Positions 25,762 to 35,063 are shown, counted from the stretch's first letter. The stretch: 64,000 bases of DNA from Streptomyces sp. NBC_00091 (GCF_026343185.1 NZ_JAPEMA010000002.1:310001-374000); one strand, 5' to 3'. Program-made: numbers and translations. Notes: generated by a model from the letters alone, not told the origin.

Positions 25762-27356
25762 CGGCGGCCTTCGGAGAGGTAGGCGGAGCTGATCGTGACG
25801 TCGCCCGGCTCCCGGGTGGTCAGCCGGGCGAAGCCGTCCTCGCGCATCGGCTCCAGGCATCCGGTGTCCGCGGAGAGCCAGGGCGAGTCGACGATCCTGA
25901 CGGTCACCGTGGCGGGCCGCGGCATGCGGACGACGATCCCGGCGCCGTCCGCCCTGCGTACGGTGGCCGGCGGGTCCACCAGGGGGACGGCGTCCCGGAC
26001 GCGGTAGATCCGCCAGTTCCGGTCCCGCCAGACGGGTTCCAGGTATGCGGGACCGCCGGTGACCAGGGCGTGTTCGTCCTCGGAGGCGGCGTCGGGCGGA
26101 CCGTCGTGGACGACCACGAAGCCCACGGCCCAGCGGTCGAGCCAGGCGCGGTAGGCCCGGGGGGTGAAGCCCCCGTAGAACAGGCGGCCGCGTTCCACGT
26201 CCGCCTGCCGGTTCCAGCCGCGCGCGAGGGGGACGTACGGGGCGAGGACGGCTGCCTCGCGGTGGCTGCGCGCCATCACCGCCTCCACCCTGGTGCGGTC
26301 GGCGCCCAGGCGGCCGAGGGCGGCGAGGACCCCGTCCGTGTCCGCGGCCCACGGGGGGACCCGGACGGTGTCCCCGAGGTGGGCGGTGGTGTTGCCGGCC
26401 AGCCAGACCAGGCAGAGGGCGAGGCAGGCCCCGGCCAGGGCCCGGCGCCGGCGGCCGGTCGCCGTCGCGGCGGCGGCGAGCAGGAGGGCGGGCGCCGCGA
26501 GGTCGGCGAGGCGCTCGACGTTCGTGCCCATGGGCGAGGGGACGGCGTACGTGAGGACCACGGCGGCCGCGTACAGCCCGGCGGTGTGCCGTACCCACCG
26601 CCAGGTGCGGGGTGCCGCGGCCACGACGGCCAGGGACATCAGCAGCGGGGTCCAGATCCGCTCGAAGGGCATGGGCTGTTCGCCCCGGAAGGGGAACAGC
26701 CAGGCCGTCAGGGCGAGTACGGCACCGGGTGGCAGCATCAGCGCGGCGGCCGCCGCACCCCGGCGCCGGACCGCCGGCAGGAGTCCGGCTCCGATGACGG
26801 CGAGGAAGAGTCCGGCGACGGGGCTGGCCATCGCCGCGCAGGCGGCGCAGAGCGCGGTGGCGGCGCCGGGGGCGCGGGGCCGGCCGGGCCGGCTGGGAAG
26901 GGTCCCCAGGATCGCCGCGAGCGCGAACACGACGCCCAGGACGAAGGTCGTGCGCCCCGAGGCCACCTGGCACCACAGCGTGAGGGCCGCCGCCAGCGCG
27001 GGCCTTTCGGGCGCCCGGACACCGCTGCGTACGCACAGCAGGCCGGCCAGCCAGGTGGCCGTCAGCCCGCTCGCCACGGTGACGGGCACCACGCCGAACA
27101 CCGCCATGGCGTAGGGGGAGATGAGGCTGTAGGCGGCGGTGTGCAGTCCGCCGTGCCAGGCAAGGTTGTAGGCGGAGCCTGGGTGGGCGGCGGCGAAGGC
27201 CGCCCATGCCGTCTGGGCCGCGAGGTCGCCTCCGCCGGTCGCCAGGAAGGCCGCCCACAGGGCGTACAGCGGCAGCGCGCATCCGGTCGCGGCCAGCGGC
27301 ACCCCGAGGGTGGGGGGCACGGCCGTCGCCCGCCGGATCAGGGCGACAGAGGTCAT
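25749..27356 (-). CDS. Polytopic membrane protein of unknown function
   Basis: A 535-residue protein with about ten hydrophobic segments between residues 15 and 330 and a soluble C-terminal part (about 340-535). The first external loop contains GGDLAAQTAWAAFAAAHPG and a following AWHGGLHTAAYSLISPY. The layout (many TM helices, a long loop after TM1, a C-terminal extracytoplasmic domain) resembles GT-C-type membrane glycosyltransferases, but I see no decisive acidic motif. It overlaps the MMPL gene and must be co-expressed with it, which suggests joint work on an exported lipid or polysaccharide. Confidence 0.75.
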   Translation of the reverse strand: MTSVALIRRATAVPPTLGVPLAATGCALPLYALWAAFLATGGGDLAAQTAWAAFAAAHPGSAYNLAWHGGLHTAAYSLISPYAMAVFGVVPVTVASGLTATWLAGLLCVRSGVRAPERPALAAALTLWCQVASGRTTFVLGVVFALAAILGTLPSRPGRPRAPGAATALCAACAAMASPVAGLFLAVIGAGLLPAVRRRGAAAAALMLPPGAVLALTAWLFPFRGEQPMPFERIWTPLLMSLAVVAAAPRTWRWVRHTAGLYAAAVVLTYAVPSPMGTNVERLADLAAPALLLAAAATATGRRRRALAGACLALCLVWLAGNTTAHLGDTVRVPPWAADTDGVLAALGRLGADRTRVEAVMARSHREAAVLAPYVPLARGWNRQADVERGRLFYGGFTPRAYRAWLDRWAVGFVVVHDGPPDAASEDEHALVTGGPAYLEPVWRDRNWRIYRVRDAVPLVDPPATVRRADGAGIVVRMPRPATVTVRIVDSPWLSADTGCLEPMREDGFARLTTREPGDVTISSAYLSEGRRCAP

Positions 27357-27562
27357 GGGCGGCTCCGGTCGGGCTCGTCGAGGGGGGACCCCTGGTCGGG
27401 CTCGCCGAGGGGCGCCCCTTCAACGACGCGCGGGTGCCGGTGTGGCGCTCGCATGCTGCCGTTCGGGTGACGCACCGCCACGTCACCGGCCGCACGGCCG
27501 TTACCACCACGACTTCCCCGATCAGGGGATTGTGTTCGGCTACAGCGAAGGAACGTTCGAGA

Positions 27563-27976
27563 ATGCTGAAGAAGATGATGGTCACCGCAGCAGCCACCGC
27601 CGCCGCCGTCGGCGCGGGTGCCGCCGTCGCCGCCCCGGCCATGGCCATCGGCAACGACAACGGGATCAACACCGTCAACGGCAACAACGCCCAGCAGATC
27701 TACGGCAACCAGAAGACCACCGGCGCCATGAGCCCCCAGCTCAGCGTGATCCAGGGCACCCTCAACAAGCCCTGCATCGGCCTGCCGGCCAAGGTCAACG
27801 CCCAGTCGCTGTTCGCCCTCGTCGCCAACATCGGTGTCCAGGACATCAACGTCCTGTCCAACCCGCAGAACCAGCAGTGCACCGAGAACTCCACCCAGGC
27901 CAAGGGCGACGAGCCGCTCTCGCACATCCTGAGCAACATCCCGGTCCTCTCCGGCAACCTCTCCGCCGGCAGCTGA
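27563..27976 (+). CDS. rdlA: Rodlin (spore/aerial hypha surface protein)
   Basis: A 137-residue secreted protein with signal peptide MLKKMMVTAAATAAAVGAGA ending near AMA. The mature part contains DNGINTVNGNNAQQIYGN, MSPQLSVIQGTLNKPCIGLP, the block VQDINVLSNPQNQQCTENS and a final LSHILSNIPVLSGN. These are the hallmark blocks of streptomycete rodlins, which align chaplin fibrils into rodlets on aerial hyphae and spores. Length is normal. Model streptomycetes carry two divergent copies (rdlA and rdlB); only one is present here, so A versus B is arbitrary. The base composition is slightly lower in GC than its neighbours, and expression is expected to be developmental. Confidence 0.93.
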   Translation: MLKKMMVTAAATAAAVGAGAAVAAPAMAIGNDNGINTVNGNNAQQIYGNQKTTGAMSPQLSVIQGTLNKPCIGLPAKVNAQSLFALVANIGVQDINVLSNPQNQQCTENSTQAKGDEPLSHILSNIPVLSGNLSAGS

Positions 27977-28000
27977 CCTCTGGGTCACCGCAGTTGAACG

Positions 28001-28040
28001 GGCTGGCCGTGGGAGTCCGCACGAACTCCCACGGCCGGCC
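28001..28040 (+). terminator. Intrinsic terminator after rodlin gene
   Basis: GGCCGTGGGAGT pairs with ACTCCCACGGCC across an eight-base loop, forming a 12-bp perfect stem that extends with mismatches. It starts 25 bases after the rodlin stop and precedes the DUF4132 gene, isolating the two transcripts. Confidence 0.8.
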
Positions 28041-28148
28041 CGTCGGCATGTCCGGGGCCGCCCTCCACGGCCGGTTGTCAGTGGGGCCGTTTACGGTTCG
28101 GTCAACGGATCACGCGGTCAAGCGGACGAGCGGACAAGGGGAGGCAGC

Positions 28149-31100
28149 GTGCGGCGCTGGGAGCAGGTCGGTGGGGGTTCGTCAGTCGGCGCGGAGGTAC
28201 CGGCGGCGGCCGACCCCGTGGACGAGGACCTCTTCATCCTTCCCACGGCCTGGAAGCGGAATCTGCATCCCCGCCGCGGCGGCGTGCCCCGGACCGTGCC
28301 CGGCCTCGACACGGAGGCGCAGGAGAAGCTGCGCCAGTGGCTCGAGGCCGACGCCGAGGCGATCGAGCGGGTGCTCGGCTCCGCGAAGACCGGCCCGGAG
28401 CTGACCCGGGCCGCGCGGGCCCATCAGGGCGGCAGTCCGAGCCCGCTGGGCGCCGCCGTGCTGGCGGCCCTGGTGACCCCGCGCGAGGGGCGGTACCCGG
28501 TGACGGCGGACGCCTGGGCCGGCCTGTACGGGCTGCCCTTCGCGGCCTGCGCCGCGGTCGAGGCGCTGGAACTGCGGGCCACGTGGTCCTCGGTCAACCG
28601 CAAGAGCCACCTTGACGGGGTCGAGACCCGTCCCGAGCAGAGCGGCAACGGCTGGAGCCGGCACGGCGCCCAGTTCATCCTCCATCGCCTGCGGGCCCTG
28701 CTCTCCGTGGCCGACGAGGAGACGTACCGGGCCGCGGTCGAGGCGCTGGCCCGTCACCGGCAGAGCCCGCGCCGGCGCGTCGCCACCGCCTTCCTCGTCC
28801 CCTCGGAACAGCGGTGGGTGGACGAGTGCTGCGCGGATCCCGCGGCCCGCGAACACGAGGAGCACCTCGTACGGGAGCTGCTGCTCTGCTCCCTGGGATC
28901 CGCCGGCCAGGTCGGGCTGTTCGGCGGCCGGGTGGAACTCGGCTGGCGCGCCTGGAACGCCTCCGTCATCGCCACCGTGGCCGAGGGCGTCGGTACGGCG
29001 ATGGCGCCCCTGCTGGCCGGTGAACTGAACCAGCGGAACATCGACACCGATGAGACCAAGGCGCTGGCAGGCGCCCTCGGCGCACTGCCCTGCGACGAAG
29101 CCTTCGGCTTCCTGCTCGACCGCGTCCAGGACAAGCACGTCCGTGCCCCCCTGGTCGCCGCGGCGCACCGGTGCCCGCAGCGCGCCCTGCGCATGCTGGC
29201 GCGGGCCTCGCTCGGTTCGGGCCGGGGAGCGACGATGGCCGGGCAGCTGCTCCAGGCCCATGTCGCCGCCCACCGGGACCTGGCGCTCGCCGCCCTGCCC
29301 GGTCTGCCGGGGCCGCTCGCCGAGGCCGTCGCGCCCCTCGCCCATCGGTACGGCCTGGTCGAGGAGGCCCCTGCGCAGGCGCTGCCGCCGCTGCTGACCA
29401 GCCCGCCCTGGACGAGGAAGCGTACGGTCGTCAAGCCGCGCGTGGTCAGTGGGCTCGTCGCCGAACCCGTGACGCGCGTCGTCTGGCAGGCGGGCGAGCG
29501 GGAGGCCTGGGCCAAGACCCAGTCCTGGGTGAGCGCGTGGCAGCCCTACGCTCCGATGGAACAGCTCGTCCAGAAGCTCCGCACGGGCCGGCTCGACAAG
29601 TGGCACGCGGTCGGGGTGTTCACCCACGGTCCCGTCGAGGACGTCCGGCCGCTGCTCCCCGGCTGGACGGGGCCGGGCCACGCCTACGACGGGCCGGCGT
29701 TGTTCAAGCCCCTGGTCGCCCGCCACGAGGTGGCGGCGCTGCCGGTGGCCATGCGCATGGCGAGCGGCCACCCGACCACGATGGCGCCGGTCCTGCGGCC
29801 GTTCCTCGACGCGGACGTGGCACGGCTGATGGCCGAGTGGCTGGTGCGGCTCAAGGTCGCGGGTGAGACGGCCCGTTCCTGGTTCGTGCGGCACGGGGCC
29901 GACGCCGCCCGGCTGCTCGTCCCCGACGCGCTGGGCGCGCTCGGGCCGGAGCGGACCGCCGCCGAGCGGGCCCTGTCGGTGGTCGCCTCGGCGCACGGGG
30001 CGGAGGTGGTGCGGGGGGCCGCGGCGGGATTCGGCCCTGAGGCCGCCGAGGCGATCGAGCAGCTGCTGAGCGTGGACCCGCTGGTCGCCGCGCTCCCCGC
30101 CCGGATGCCGAAGGTGGGGCAATGGGCCGTTCCGCAGGTGCTCCCGCAGATCCTGCTGAAGTCCGGCGGAGCGCTGCCTCCCCCGGCGGTGGGGCACGTC
30201 CTCACCATGCTCGCGCTGTCCACGCCCTCCTCGGAGTACCCGGGGCTGGAGCAGCTGCGCGAGCTGTGCACGCGGGAGTCCCTGACGGCCTTCGTGTGGG
30301 CCCTGTTCACGGAGTGGCAGCTCGCCGGCATGTCGCCCAGGGAGGCGTGGGCGCTGCACGCGCTCGGCCGGTTCGGTGACGACGAGACCGTACGGGCGCT
30401 CACCCCGGTGATCCGGGCCTGGCCCGGCGAGGGCGCGCACCAGCGTGCGGTCGACGGCCTGGAGGTCCTCGCGTCCATCGGCAGCGATGTGGCGCTGCTG
30501 CACCTGCACGGGATAGCGCAGCGGGTGAAGTTCAAGGCGCTCAAGCTGCGCGCGCAGGAGAAGATCGCCGCCGTCGCGGCCGAACTGGGGCTGACCGACG
30601 AGCAGCTGTCGGACCGCCTGGTGCCGGACCTCGGCCTGGACGCGGCCGGCAGCACGGTCCTCGACTACGGGACGCGCCGGTTCACGGTCGGCTTCGACGA
30701 GCTGCTGAGGCCGTTCGTGCTGGACGAGGGCGGCCGGCGGCTGCGGGACCTGCCGAAGCCGGGTGCCCGCGACGACGCGGAGCTGGCGCCCGCCGAGCGC
30801 AAGCGGTTCGCCGCGCTGAAGAAGGACGTGCGGACGATCGCCTCCGGCCAGGTACGGCGGCTGGAGGCCGCGATGGTGGCGGGGCGGTCCTGGACGGGCG
30901 CCGAGTTCCGGGAGCTGTTCGTCACGCATCCGCTGGTGTGGCACCTGGTGCGGCGGCTCGTGTGGCTGGCGCGGGACGGGGACGCGGTGACCGCCTTCCG
31001 CGTCGCGGAGGACCGTACCTACGCCGACGTGAAGGGCGCGGCGGTGGAGGTGGCGGACGACGCGCGCGTCACCCTGGCCCACCCGCTGCACCTCCAGGAC

Positions 31101-31541
31101 GCTCTGGCGGCCTGGACCGAGCTGTTCGCCGGCCACGAGATCGTGCAGCCGTTCCCACAGCTCGGCCGGTCGGTGATGGCCGTGACCGAGGAGGAGGCGG
31201 GCGGTGCGCGGCTGACCCGCTTCGAGGGCGTCACGGTGCCCGTCGGCAGGCTGCTCGCCCTGCAACAGCGCGGCTGGGAGCGGGGCGAGCCCCAGGACGC
31301 GGGCGTGGAGCGGTGGTTCTCCCGTCGGCTGGGACCGGAGTGCCATCTGGTGATCGCCCTGGACGAGGGGATCGCCGTCGGGATGATCGCCGAGTTCCCG
31401 GACCAGAAGCTGGAGACGATCTGGCTCGACAGCATGCCCGGCGACCACTGGCAGTCCCGTACGTACCCGCTGAGGTTCGGCGACCTCGACCCGGTCCTGG
31501 TCTCCGAGGTGCTGGTGGACCTGACGGAGCTGACCTCGTGA
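28149..31541 (+). CDS. DUF4132 domain protein
   Basis: A 1130-residue, mostly helical protein. The middle is rich in HEAT-like helix pairs (runs such as LPCDEAFGFLLDRVQDKHVRA and many ALxALG patterns). The C-terminal about 250 residues hold the DUF4132 signature region (ERKRFAALKKDVRTIASGQ, then FRELFVTHPLVWHLVRRLVW). This family includes E. coli MolR-like proteins; biochemical function is unknown. No signal peptide or membrane segment is seen, so it is cytosolic. GTG at 28149 is preceded by GGGGAGG. It stands alone between a terminator and a convergent gene. Large DUF4132 proteins are often strain-variable and sometimes lie near conflict systems, but nothing here shows such a role. Confidence 0.85.
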   Translation: MRRWEQVGGGSSVGAEVPAAADPVDEDLFILPTAWKRNLHPRRGGVPRTVPGLDTEAQEKLRQWLEADAEAIERVLGSAKTGPELTRAARAHQGGSPSPLGAAVLAALVTPREGRYPVTADAWAGLYGLPFAACAAVEALELRATWSSVNRKSHLDGVETRPEQSGNGWSRHGAQFILHRLRALLSVADEETYRAAVEALARHRQSPRRRVATAFLVPSEQRWVDECCADPAAREHEEHLVRELLLCSLGSAGQVGLFGGRVELGWRAWNASVIATVAEGVGTAMAPLLAGELNQRNIDTDETKALAGALGALPCDEAFGFLLDRVQDKHVRAPLVAAAHRCPQRALRMLARASLGSGRGATMAGQLLQAHVAAHRDLALAALPGLPGPLAEAVAPLAHRYGLVEEAPAQALPPLLTSPPWTRKRTVVKPRVVSGLVAEPVTRVVWQAGEREAWAKTQSWVSAWQPYAPMEQLVQKLRTGRLDKWHAVGVFTHGPVEDVRPLLPGWTGPGHAYDGPALFKPLVARHEVAALPVAMRMASGHPTTMAPVLRPFLDADVARLMAEWLVRLKVAGETARSWFVRHGADAARLLVPDALGALGPERTAAERALSVVASAHGAEVVRGAAAGFGPEAAEAIEQLLSVDPLVAALPARMPKVGQWAVPQVLPQILLKSGGALPPPAVGHVLTMLALSTPSSEYPGLEQLRELCTRESLTAFVWALFTEWQLAGMSPREAWALHALGRFGDDETVRALTPVIRAWPGEGAHQRAVDGLEVLASIGSDVALLHLHGIAQRVKFKALKLRAQEKIAAVAAELGLTDEQLSDRLVPDLGLDAAGSTVLDYGTRRFTVGFDELLRPFVLDEGGRRLRDLPKPGARDDAELAPAERKRFAALKKDVRTIASGQVRRLEAAMVAGRSWTGAEFRELFVTHPLVWHLVRRLVWLARDGDAVTAFRVAEDRTYADVKGAAVEVADDARVTLAHPLHLQDALAAWTELFAGHEIVQPFPQLGRSVMAVTEEEAGGARLTRFEGVTVPVGRLLALQQRGWERGEPQDAGVERWFSRRLGPECHLVIALDEGIAVGMIAEFPDQKLETIWLDSMPGDHWQSRTYPLRFGDLDPVLVSEVLVDLTELTS

Positions 31542-31562
31542 ACCGGGCCGCGGTCGGGAGCC

Positions 31563-32798
31563 TCAGTGTCCCGGTGAGGCGGTTTCCGGCCGGGCGGCTC
31601 CGGTGTCGCACATCGCCTGCCCGTACAGCGTCTCCAGGGCGGCGTCGATGGGGTGGGGCTGCGGGGTCCCCGAGGAGTCCGGCGTGTTCCACCTCTGGAG
31701 GTTGACCGCGACGGACATCTGGCGCTTGCCGTCCTCCCGGGTCAGGGAAATCGTTCCGGCCCCCCAGACCGTGCCGTTGTGGCCCCAGAAGGTGCCGCAG
31801 CCCGTGTCGACCTTGTGGAGACCGAGGCCGTACTGGATCGTCGATCCGTCCAGGGCGATGACCGGGACCGTGCGCTGCATCTCCGCCAGCGACGACCGGC
31901 TGACGATCCTGCCGTCGAGCAGCTTGGCGTAGAAGCGGTTGAGATCGTCCATGGTCGACACCAGAGCGGCCCCGGTCCCCGTCCAGGACATGTCGTAGAC
32001 GCTGTAGTCGCGCGCCGGGTCGATCCCGCCCCACAGGGCCTCGTACATCCGCGAGTGCGGTCCCTTGATGCGCGGCCCGGTCGGGAACTCCGTGTGCCGG
32101 AGCCCGGCGCGCGTGATGACGTTGCGGGTGATGTACTCCTCGGCCGGGGTACCGGTCACCTGCTCCAGGAGCTGGCCGAGGAGCAGGTAATTGGTGTTGG
32201 AGTACACCCCCGTGGGGCCTCCCGGCTCACCGGTGGGCGGGGCGCCCAGCCCCAGCTCGATCAGCTCGGCCGGGCGGAACCGCCTGAACCGGTTGTCGTC
32301 CAGGCTCTCGGACGAGGGCGTCTGGAGGGACGGGAAGGCGTAGCGGACGTAATCGGGGATGCCGCTGGTGTTGTTGAGCAGCATCCGCACCGTGATCTTC
32401 CTGCCGCGCTCTCCCGGCACCAGCTGCGGAAGATAATCGCCGATCGGCGCGTCGAGACTGATCCGGCCCTGCTCCACCTGCTGCATGACGGCGACGGCGG
32501 TGAAGGTCTTGGTGATGCTGCCGACGCGCTGGCGCATGTCGGGCGTGACGGGACGTCCGGTCGTGACATCGGCGACCCCGGAAGCGCCGCTCCAGGTCCG
32601 TCCGGCATCACGCACCTCGGCGTACACCCCGGGCACTCCCGCGCGGTGGACACCGTCCAGCGCGGACTTCAGCGCCGCGCGGTCGAGGCCGGCCGGAGCG
32701 CCGTCCGTCCCCCGGGGCGCGGGAGCGGCCGCCGCGACCGTGGTCGCGCACACGCCGAGCACGGCCACACTCGCGCATATCAACAGTCGGATCTTCAT
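31563..32798 (-). CDS. Secreted serine hydrolase, DD-peptidase/class C beta-lactamase fold
   Basis: A 411-residue exported enzyme. The signal peptide MKIRLLICASVAVLGVCATT is followed by an Ala-rich cleavage region. The three active-site motifs of the R61 DD-peptidase/AmpC family are visible: SITK (SxxK, nucleophile) at about residue 93, YSNTNY (YxN) and HNGTVWG (HxG) near the C-terminus. Members cleave D-Ala-D-Ala, D-amino-acid esters or small esters outside the cell. It is followed 46 bases upstream by an HSL-type esterase gene in the same direction, so the two may share a transcript. Confidence 0.9.
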   Translation of the reverse strand: MKIRLLICASVAVLGVCATTVAAAAPAPRGTDGAPAGLDRAALKSALDGVHRAGVPGVYAEVRDAGRTWSGASGVADVTTGRPVTPDMRQRVGSITKTFTAVAVMQQVEQGRISLDAPIGDYLPQLVPGERGRKITVRMLLNNTSGIPDYVRYAFPSLQTPSSESLDDNRFRRFRPAELIELGLGAPPTGEPGGPTGVYSNTNYLLLGQLLEQVTGTPAEEYITRNVITRAGLRHTEFPTGPRIKGPHSRMYEALWGGIDPARDYSVYDMSWTGTGAALVSTMDDLNRFYAKLLDGRIVSRSSLAEMQRTVPVIALDGSTIQYGLGLHKVDTGCGTFWGHNGTVWGAGTISLTREDGKRQMSVAVNLQRWNTPDSSGTPQPHPIDAALETLYGQAMCDTGAARPETASPGH

Positions 32799-32844
32799 CG
32801 GAACATCTGTCCTTCCTGATGGGTGAGTACGACGGGGGAACCGC

Positions 32845-33750
32845 TCATTCGGCGAGGGCGCGGCGCAGGGCCGCGAAGAGTTCGGCGTTCTGCCGCTGCG
32901 AGACCGCGGCGGAGAGGATCGCCTGCGATCCGTGGAAGACGCCGGGCCACTGGTGGAGTTCGACCCCCACGCCCGCCCGCATCAGGCTCAGCGCGTACTC
33001 GATGCCCTCGTCGCGGTTCGGGCAGAACTCCGCGGTGGCGATGTACGCCGCGGGCAGGCCGGACAGGTCGGTGGCCCGGGCGGGGGCGGCGTACGGTGTG
33101 GCGGGCCGGGAGCCCAGGTAGTGCCGCCACGCCGCGGCGAGCTTGGCGCGGTCGAACCAGGGCGTGTCGGTGAAGTTCCGCGCCGACCACGTCTCCTGGC
33201 GGTCGTCCAGTCCCGGCTGGTTGAGCAGCTGGAAGCGGATCGCCGGCCCCTGCTCGTCCCGCGCCCGCAGGGCCACCCCGGCCGCGAGGTTCGCGCCGGC
33301 GCTGTGACCGCCGACCGCGATCCGCTCCGGGTCGATGCCGAGTTCGGCCGCGTGCCCGGCCGTCCAGGTCAGGGCGGCGTAGGCGTCGTCCAGGGCGGCG
33401 GGGAAGGGGTGTTCGGGTGCCAGGCGGTAGCCCACCGAGACCACCACCGCGCCGGAACCTTCGGCGATCCGGGTGGCCCAGGGGTGTTCGGTGTCCAGGT
33501 CGCCGAAGACGCCTCCGCCGCCGTGCAGCCAGACGATGGCGCCCTGTGCGCTCTGTGCGCCCTGCGGGCGGTAGACGCGTACCGGCACGTCCGGGTCGGC
33601 GGGGACCGTACGGTCCTCGACCTCCATGTGCGAGGTGTCCGGTGCCGGTGCACCGGCGGCGAGCTGGGCGAAGTCCTTCCGTGCGGCGACCGGGTCGTTC
33701 ATGTCGATCTGCGGGAGGAACGGGATGAAGGGTTCGAGTTCGGGATCCAT
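32845..33750 (-). CDS. HSL-family alpha/beta hydrolase (esterase)
   Basis: A 301-residue hormone-sensitive-lipase type esterase. WLHGGGGVFGD is the HGGG oxyanion motif, GGHSAGANLAAG holds the nucleophile Ser, and a late Glu/His pair (ATAEFCPNRDEG, then WPGVFHGS) completes the triad. The ATG at 33750 is chosen because MDPELEPFIP is a common family start and GAGG lies upstream; in-frame starts at 33786 and 33804 are alternatives. It is divergent from the PucR-like gene at 33858, so they may share a control region. The substrate is unknown. Confidence 0.85.
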   Translation of the reverse strand: MDPELEPFIPFLPQIDMNDPVAARKDFAQLAAGAPAPDTSHMEVEDRTVPADPDVPVRVYRPQGAQSAQGAIVWLHGGGGVFGDLDTEHPWATRIAEGSGAVVVSVGYRLAPEHPFPAALDDAYAALTWTAGHAAELGIDPERIAVGGHSAGANLAAGVALRARDEQGPAIRFQLLNQPGLDDRQETWSARNFTDTPWFDRAKLAAAWRHYLGSRPATPYAAPARATDLSGLPAAYIATAEFCPNRDEGIEYALSLMRAGVGVELHQWPGVFHGSQAILSAAVSQRQNAELFAALRRALAE

Positions 33751-33857
33751 GACGACCATCCTCATGGCCGCCTGCCGGGGGGTCATCCGCCATCCGTCGC
33801 GCATCCCGCCCCGTTCACGCGCCGCTCGGCGCACCCCTGTCCTCCTATCCTTCTGCC

Positions 33858-34889
33858 ATGGAAGCACTGGCCGTACGGCTGTCGGGACTGGATCCGTACG
33901 TCGACGGCGCGATGCGCATCGTCGCGTTCTACGACACCCTGATGCGGCGGCGGGTGGACCTCCCGGCGCTCGCCCGGGCCTCGGCGGGCCTGGCCGAGTG
34001 CGTGGCCGGGATCCGGCTCCACGGCACCGGTTGGACGATCCGCGTCTCGCCCGACGGCAGGGAGGCGTCCGCTCCGCCGGCCTCCGCGTCCGCCAGCGTG
34101 GCGATCACGCTCGACGAGGAGGAGATCGGCACCGTGTGGCTGGAGCGGCCCGGTCCGGTCGTCCCGCTCGACGACGTGGTGCTGGACCGGCTCGCCCTCG
34201 CCGCCGGGGCGGTCGTCGAGAAGTACGGTCCGGCCCGCACCACCATGGCCGACCCGGCCCTCGTCGAACTCGCCGTCAGCCCCGGCACCGACGAGGCCGC
34301 CAGGGCCCGGGCGTTGCGGCTGCTGGGATTCGCCGCCGGCCTGCCGGTCCGCGTCGTCGCCGTGCGGTCGCCGCTCGCGCTCGACGGGATCGGCGGCCTG
34401 GCGTGCCCGGGAGGCCCGGTGAAGGCGGCGACGCTCGCCGATGTGGGCGTCATCCTGGCCACCGCCGTGGACCCGGCCCGCTTTCCGGCCGGCGTGCGCG
34501 CGGGCATCGGCGCGGCCGAAAGCCCCGACCGGTCCTGGCGGGAGGCCCGCACCGCCCTGCGCTTCACCACCGCGCGCCGGCCGGTCGTCCACCACGAGGA
34601 GCTGGGGGCGTTGGCGCTGCTGGCCGAGATACCCCAGGAGGTCTCGCGCGGCAATGCCGACGTGGCCGCGATCGCCCGGATCGCCGGCAGCCCGGAGGAT
34701 CTGGAGACTCTGGACGCCTACTGCGCCACCGGCTCCCTGCGCCGGGCCGCCGACCTCCTCCACCTGCACCACAGCAGCGTCGCCCGTCGGCTCGAGCAGC
34801 TCGCCAGGACCCTGGGCATCGAACTCACCGAGCCCACCGGACTGATACGGGCCAGGCTCGCCCTCACCGCGTGGCGGCTGCTCGACTGA
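33858..34889 (+). CDS. PucR/CdaR-type transcriptional regulator
   Basis: A 343-residue regulator. The C-terminal 60 residues form the HTH_30 domain (LDAYCATGSLRRAADLLHLH followed by SSVARRLEQLARTLGIEL) typical of PucR/CdaR proteins. The N-terminal 250 residues have weak GGDEF-like or sensory character with an Ala/Pro-rich loop at about 75-85. It lies divergent to an esterase gene and may control it. The gene ends 16 bases before the second tRNA-Gly-block terminator, which must also stop its transcription. Confidence 0.8.
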   Translation: MEALAVRLSGLDPYVDGAMRIVAFYDTLMRRRVDLPALARASAGLAECVAGIRLHGTGWTIRVSPDGREASAPPASASASVAITLDEEEIGTVWLERPGPVVPLDDVVLDRLALAAGAVVEKYGPARTTMADPALVELAVSPGTDEAARARALRLLGFAAGLPVRVVAVRSPLALDGIGGLACPGGPVKAATLADVGVILATAVDPARFPAGVRAGIGAAESPDRSWREARTALRFTTARRPVVHHEELGALALLAEIPQEVSRGNADVAAIARIAGSPEDLETLDAYCATGSLRRAADLLHLHHSSVARRLEQLARTLGIELTEPTGLIRARLALTAWRLLD

Positions 34890-34905
34890 GGAGCCGGGGA
34901 ACGCG

Positions 34906-34941
34906 GAAGGCCCCGGTCTCCGTGAGGAGGCCGGGGCCTTC
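34906..34941. terminator. Bidirectional intrinsic terminator (copy 2)
   Basis: Same hairpin as at 930-965, between the PucR-like stop (34889) and the 3' end of the minus-strand tRNA-like gene (34947). Confidence 0.85.
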
Positions 34942-34946
34942 GATCG

Positions 34947-35016
34947 AGCGCTGGGCAGGCCTTGCACCTGCATTCCCCCACGGGAAGTGGGGTGTCTTTC
35001 CTTGGACCACCAACGC
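34947..35016 (-). tRNA. tRNA-Gly(UCC)-like gene, copy 2
   Basis: Identical in all 70 bases to copy 1 at 971-1040, with the same UCC anticodon loop, U73, G55, C37 and lack of CCA. Perfect identity over the RNA, against two changes in the 53 upstream bases, suggests either recent duplication or selection for the RNA sequence. Confidence 0.65.
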
Positions 35017-35057
35017 CGGGCCCGCCATCGTGATTCACGGCCGCGAGCTCGAGAACA

Positions 35058-35063
35058 ACTATA
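35058..35063 (-). promoter_or_regulatory. Candidate -10 of tRNA-Gly-like copy 2
   Basis: TATAGT at the position equivalent to 1082-1087. The upstream sequence differs from copy 1, so any -35 differs; TTTTCG 16 bases upstream is a poor match. Confidence 0.3.

Noticed and set aside
25795..27470. Plus-strand ORFs opposite the membrane-protein gene
   Set aside because: Gly/Arg/Gln-rich shadow frames without start signals; the minus-strand gene shows clear membrane segments.
23638..27687. A single 1349-residue minus-strand protein
   Set aside because: Only the part from 25761 down has MMPL content. The upstream part is an out-of-frame shadow of the membrane-protein gene at 25749-27356.
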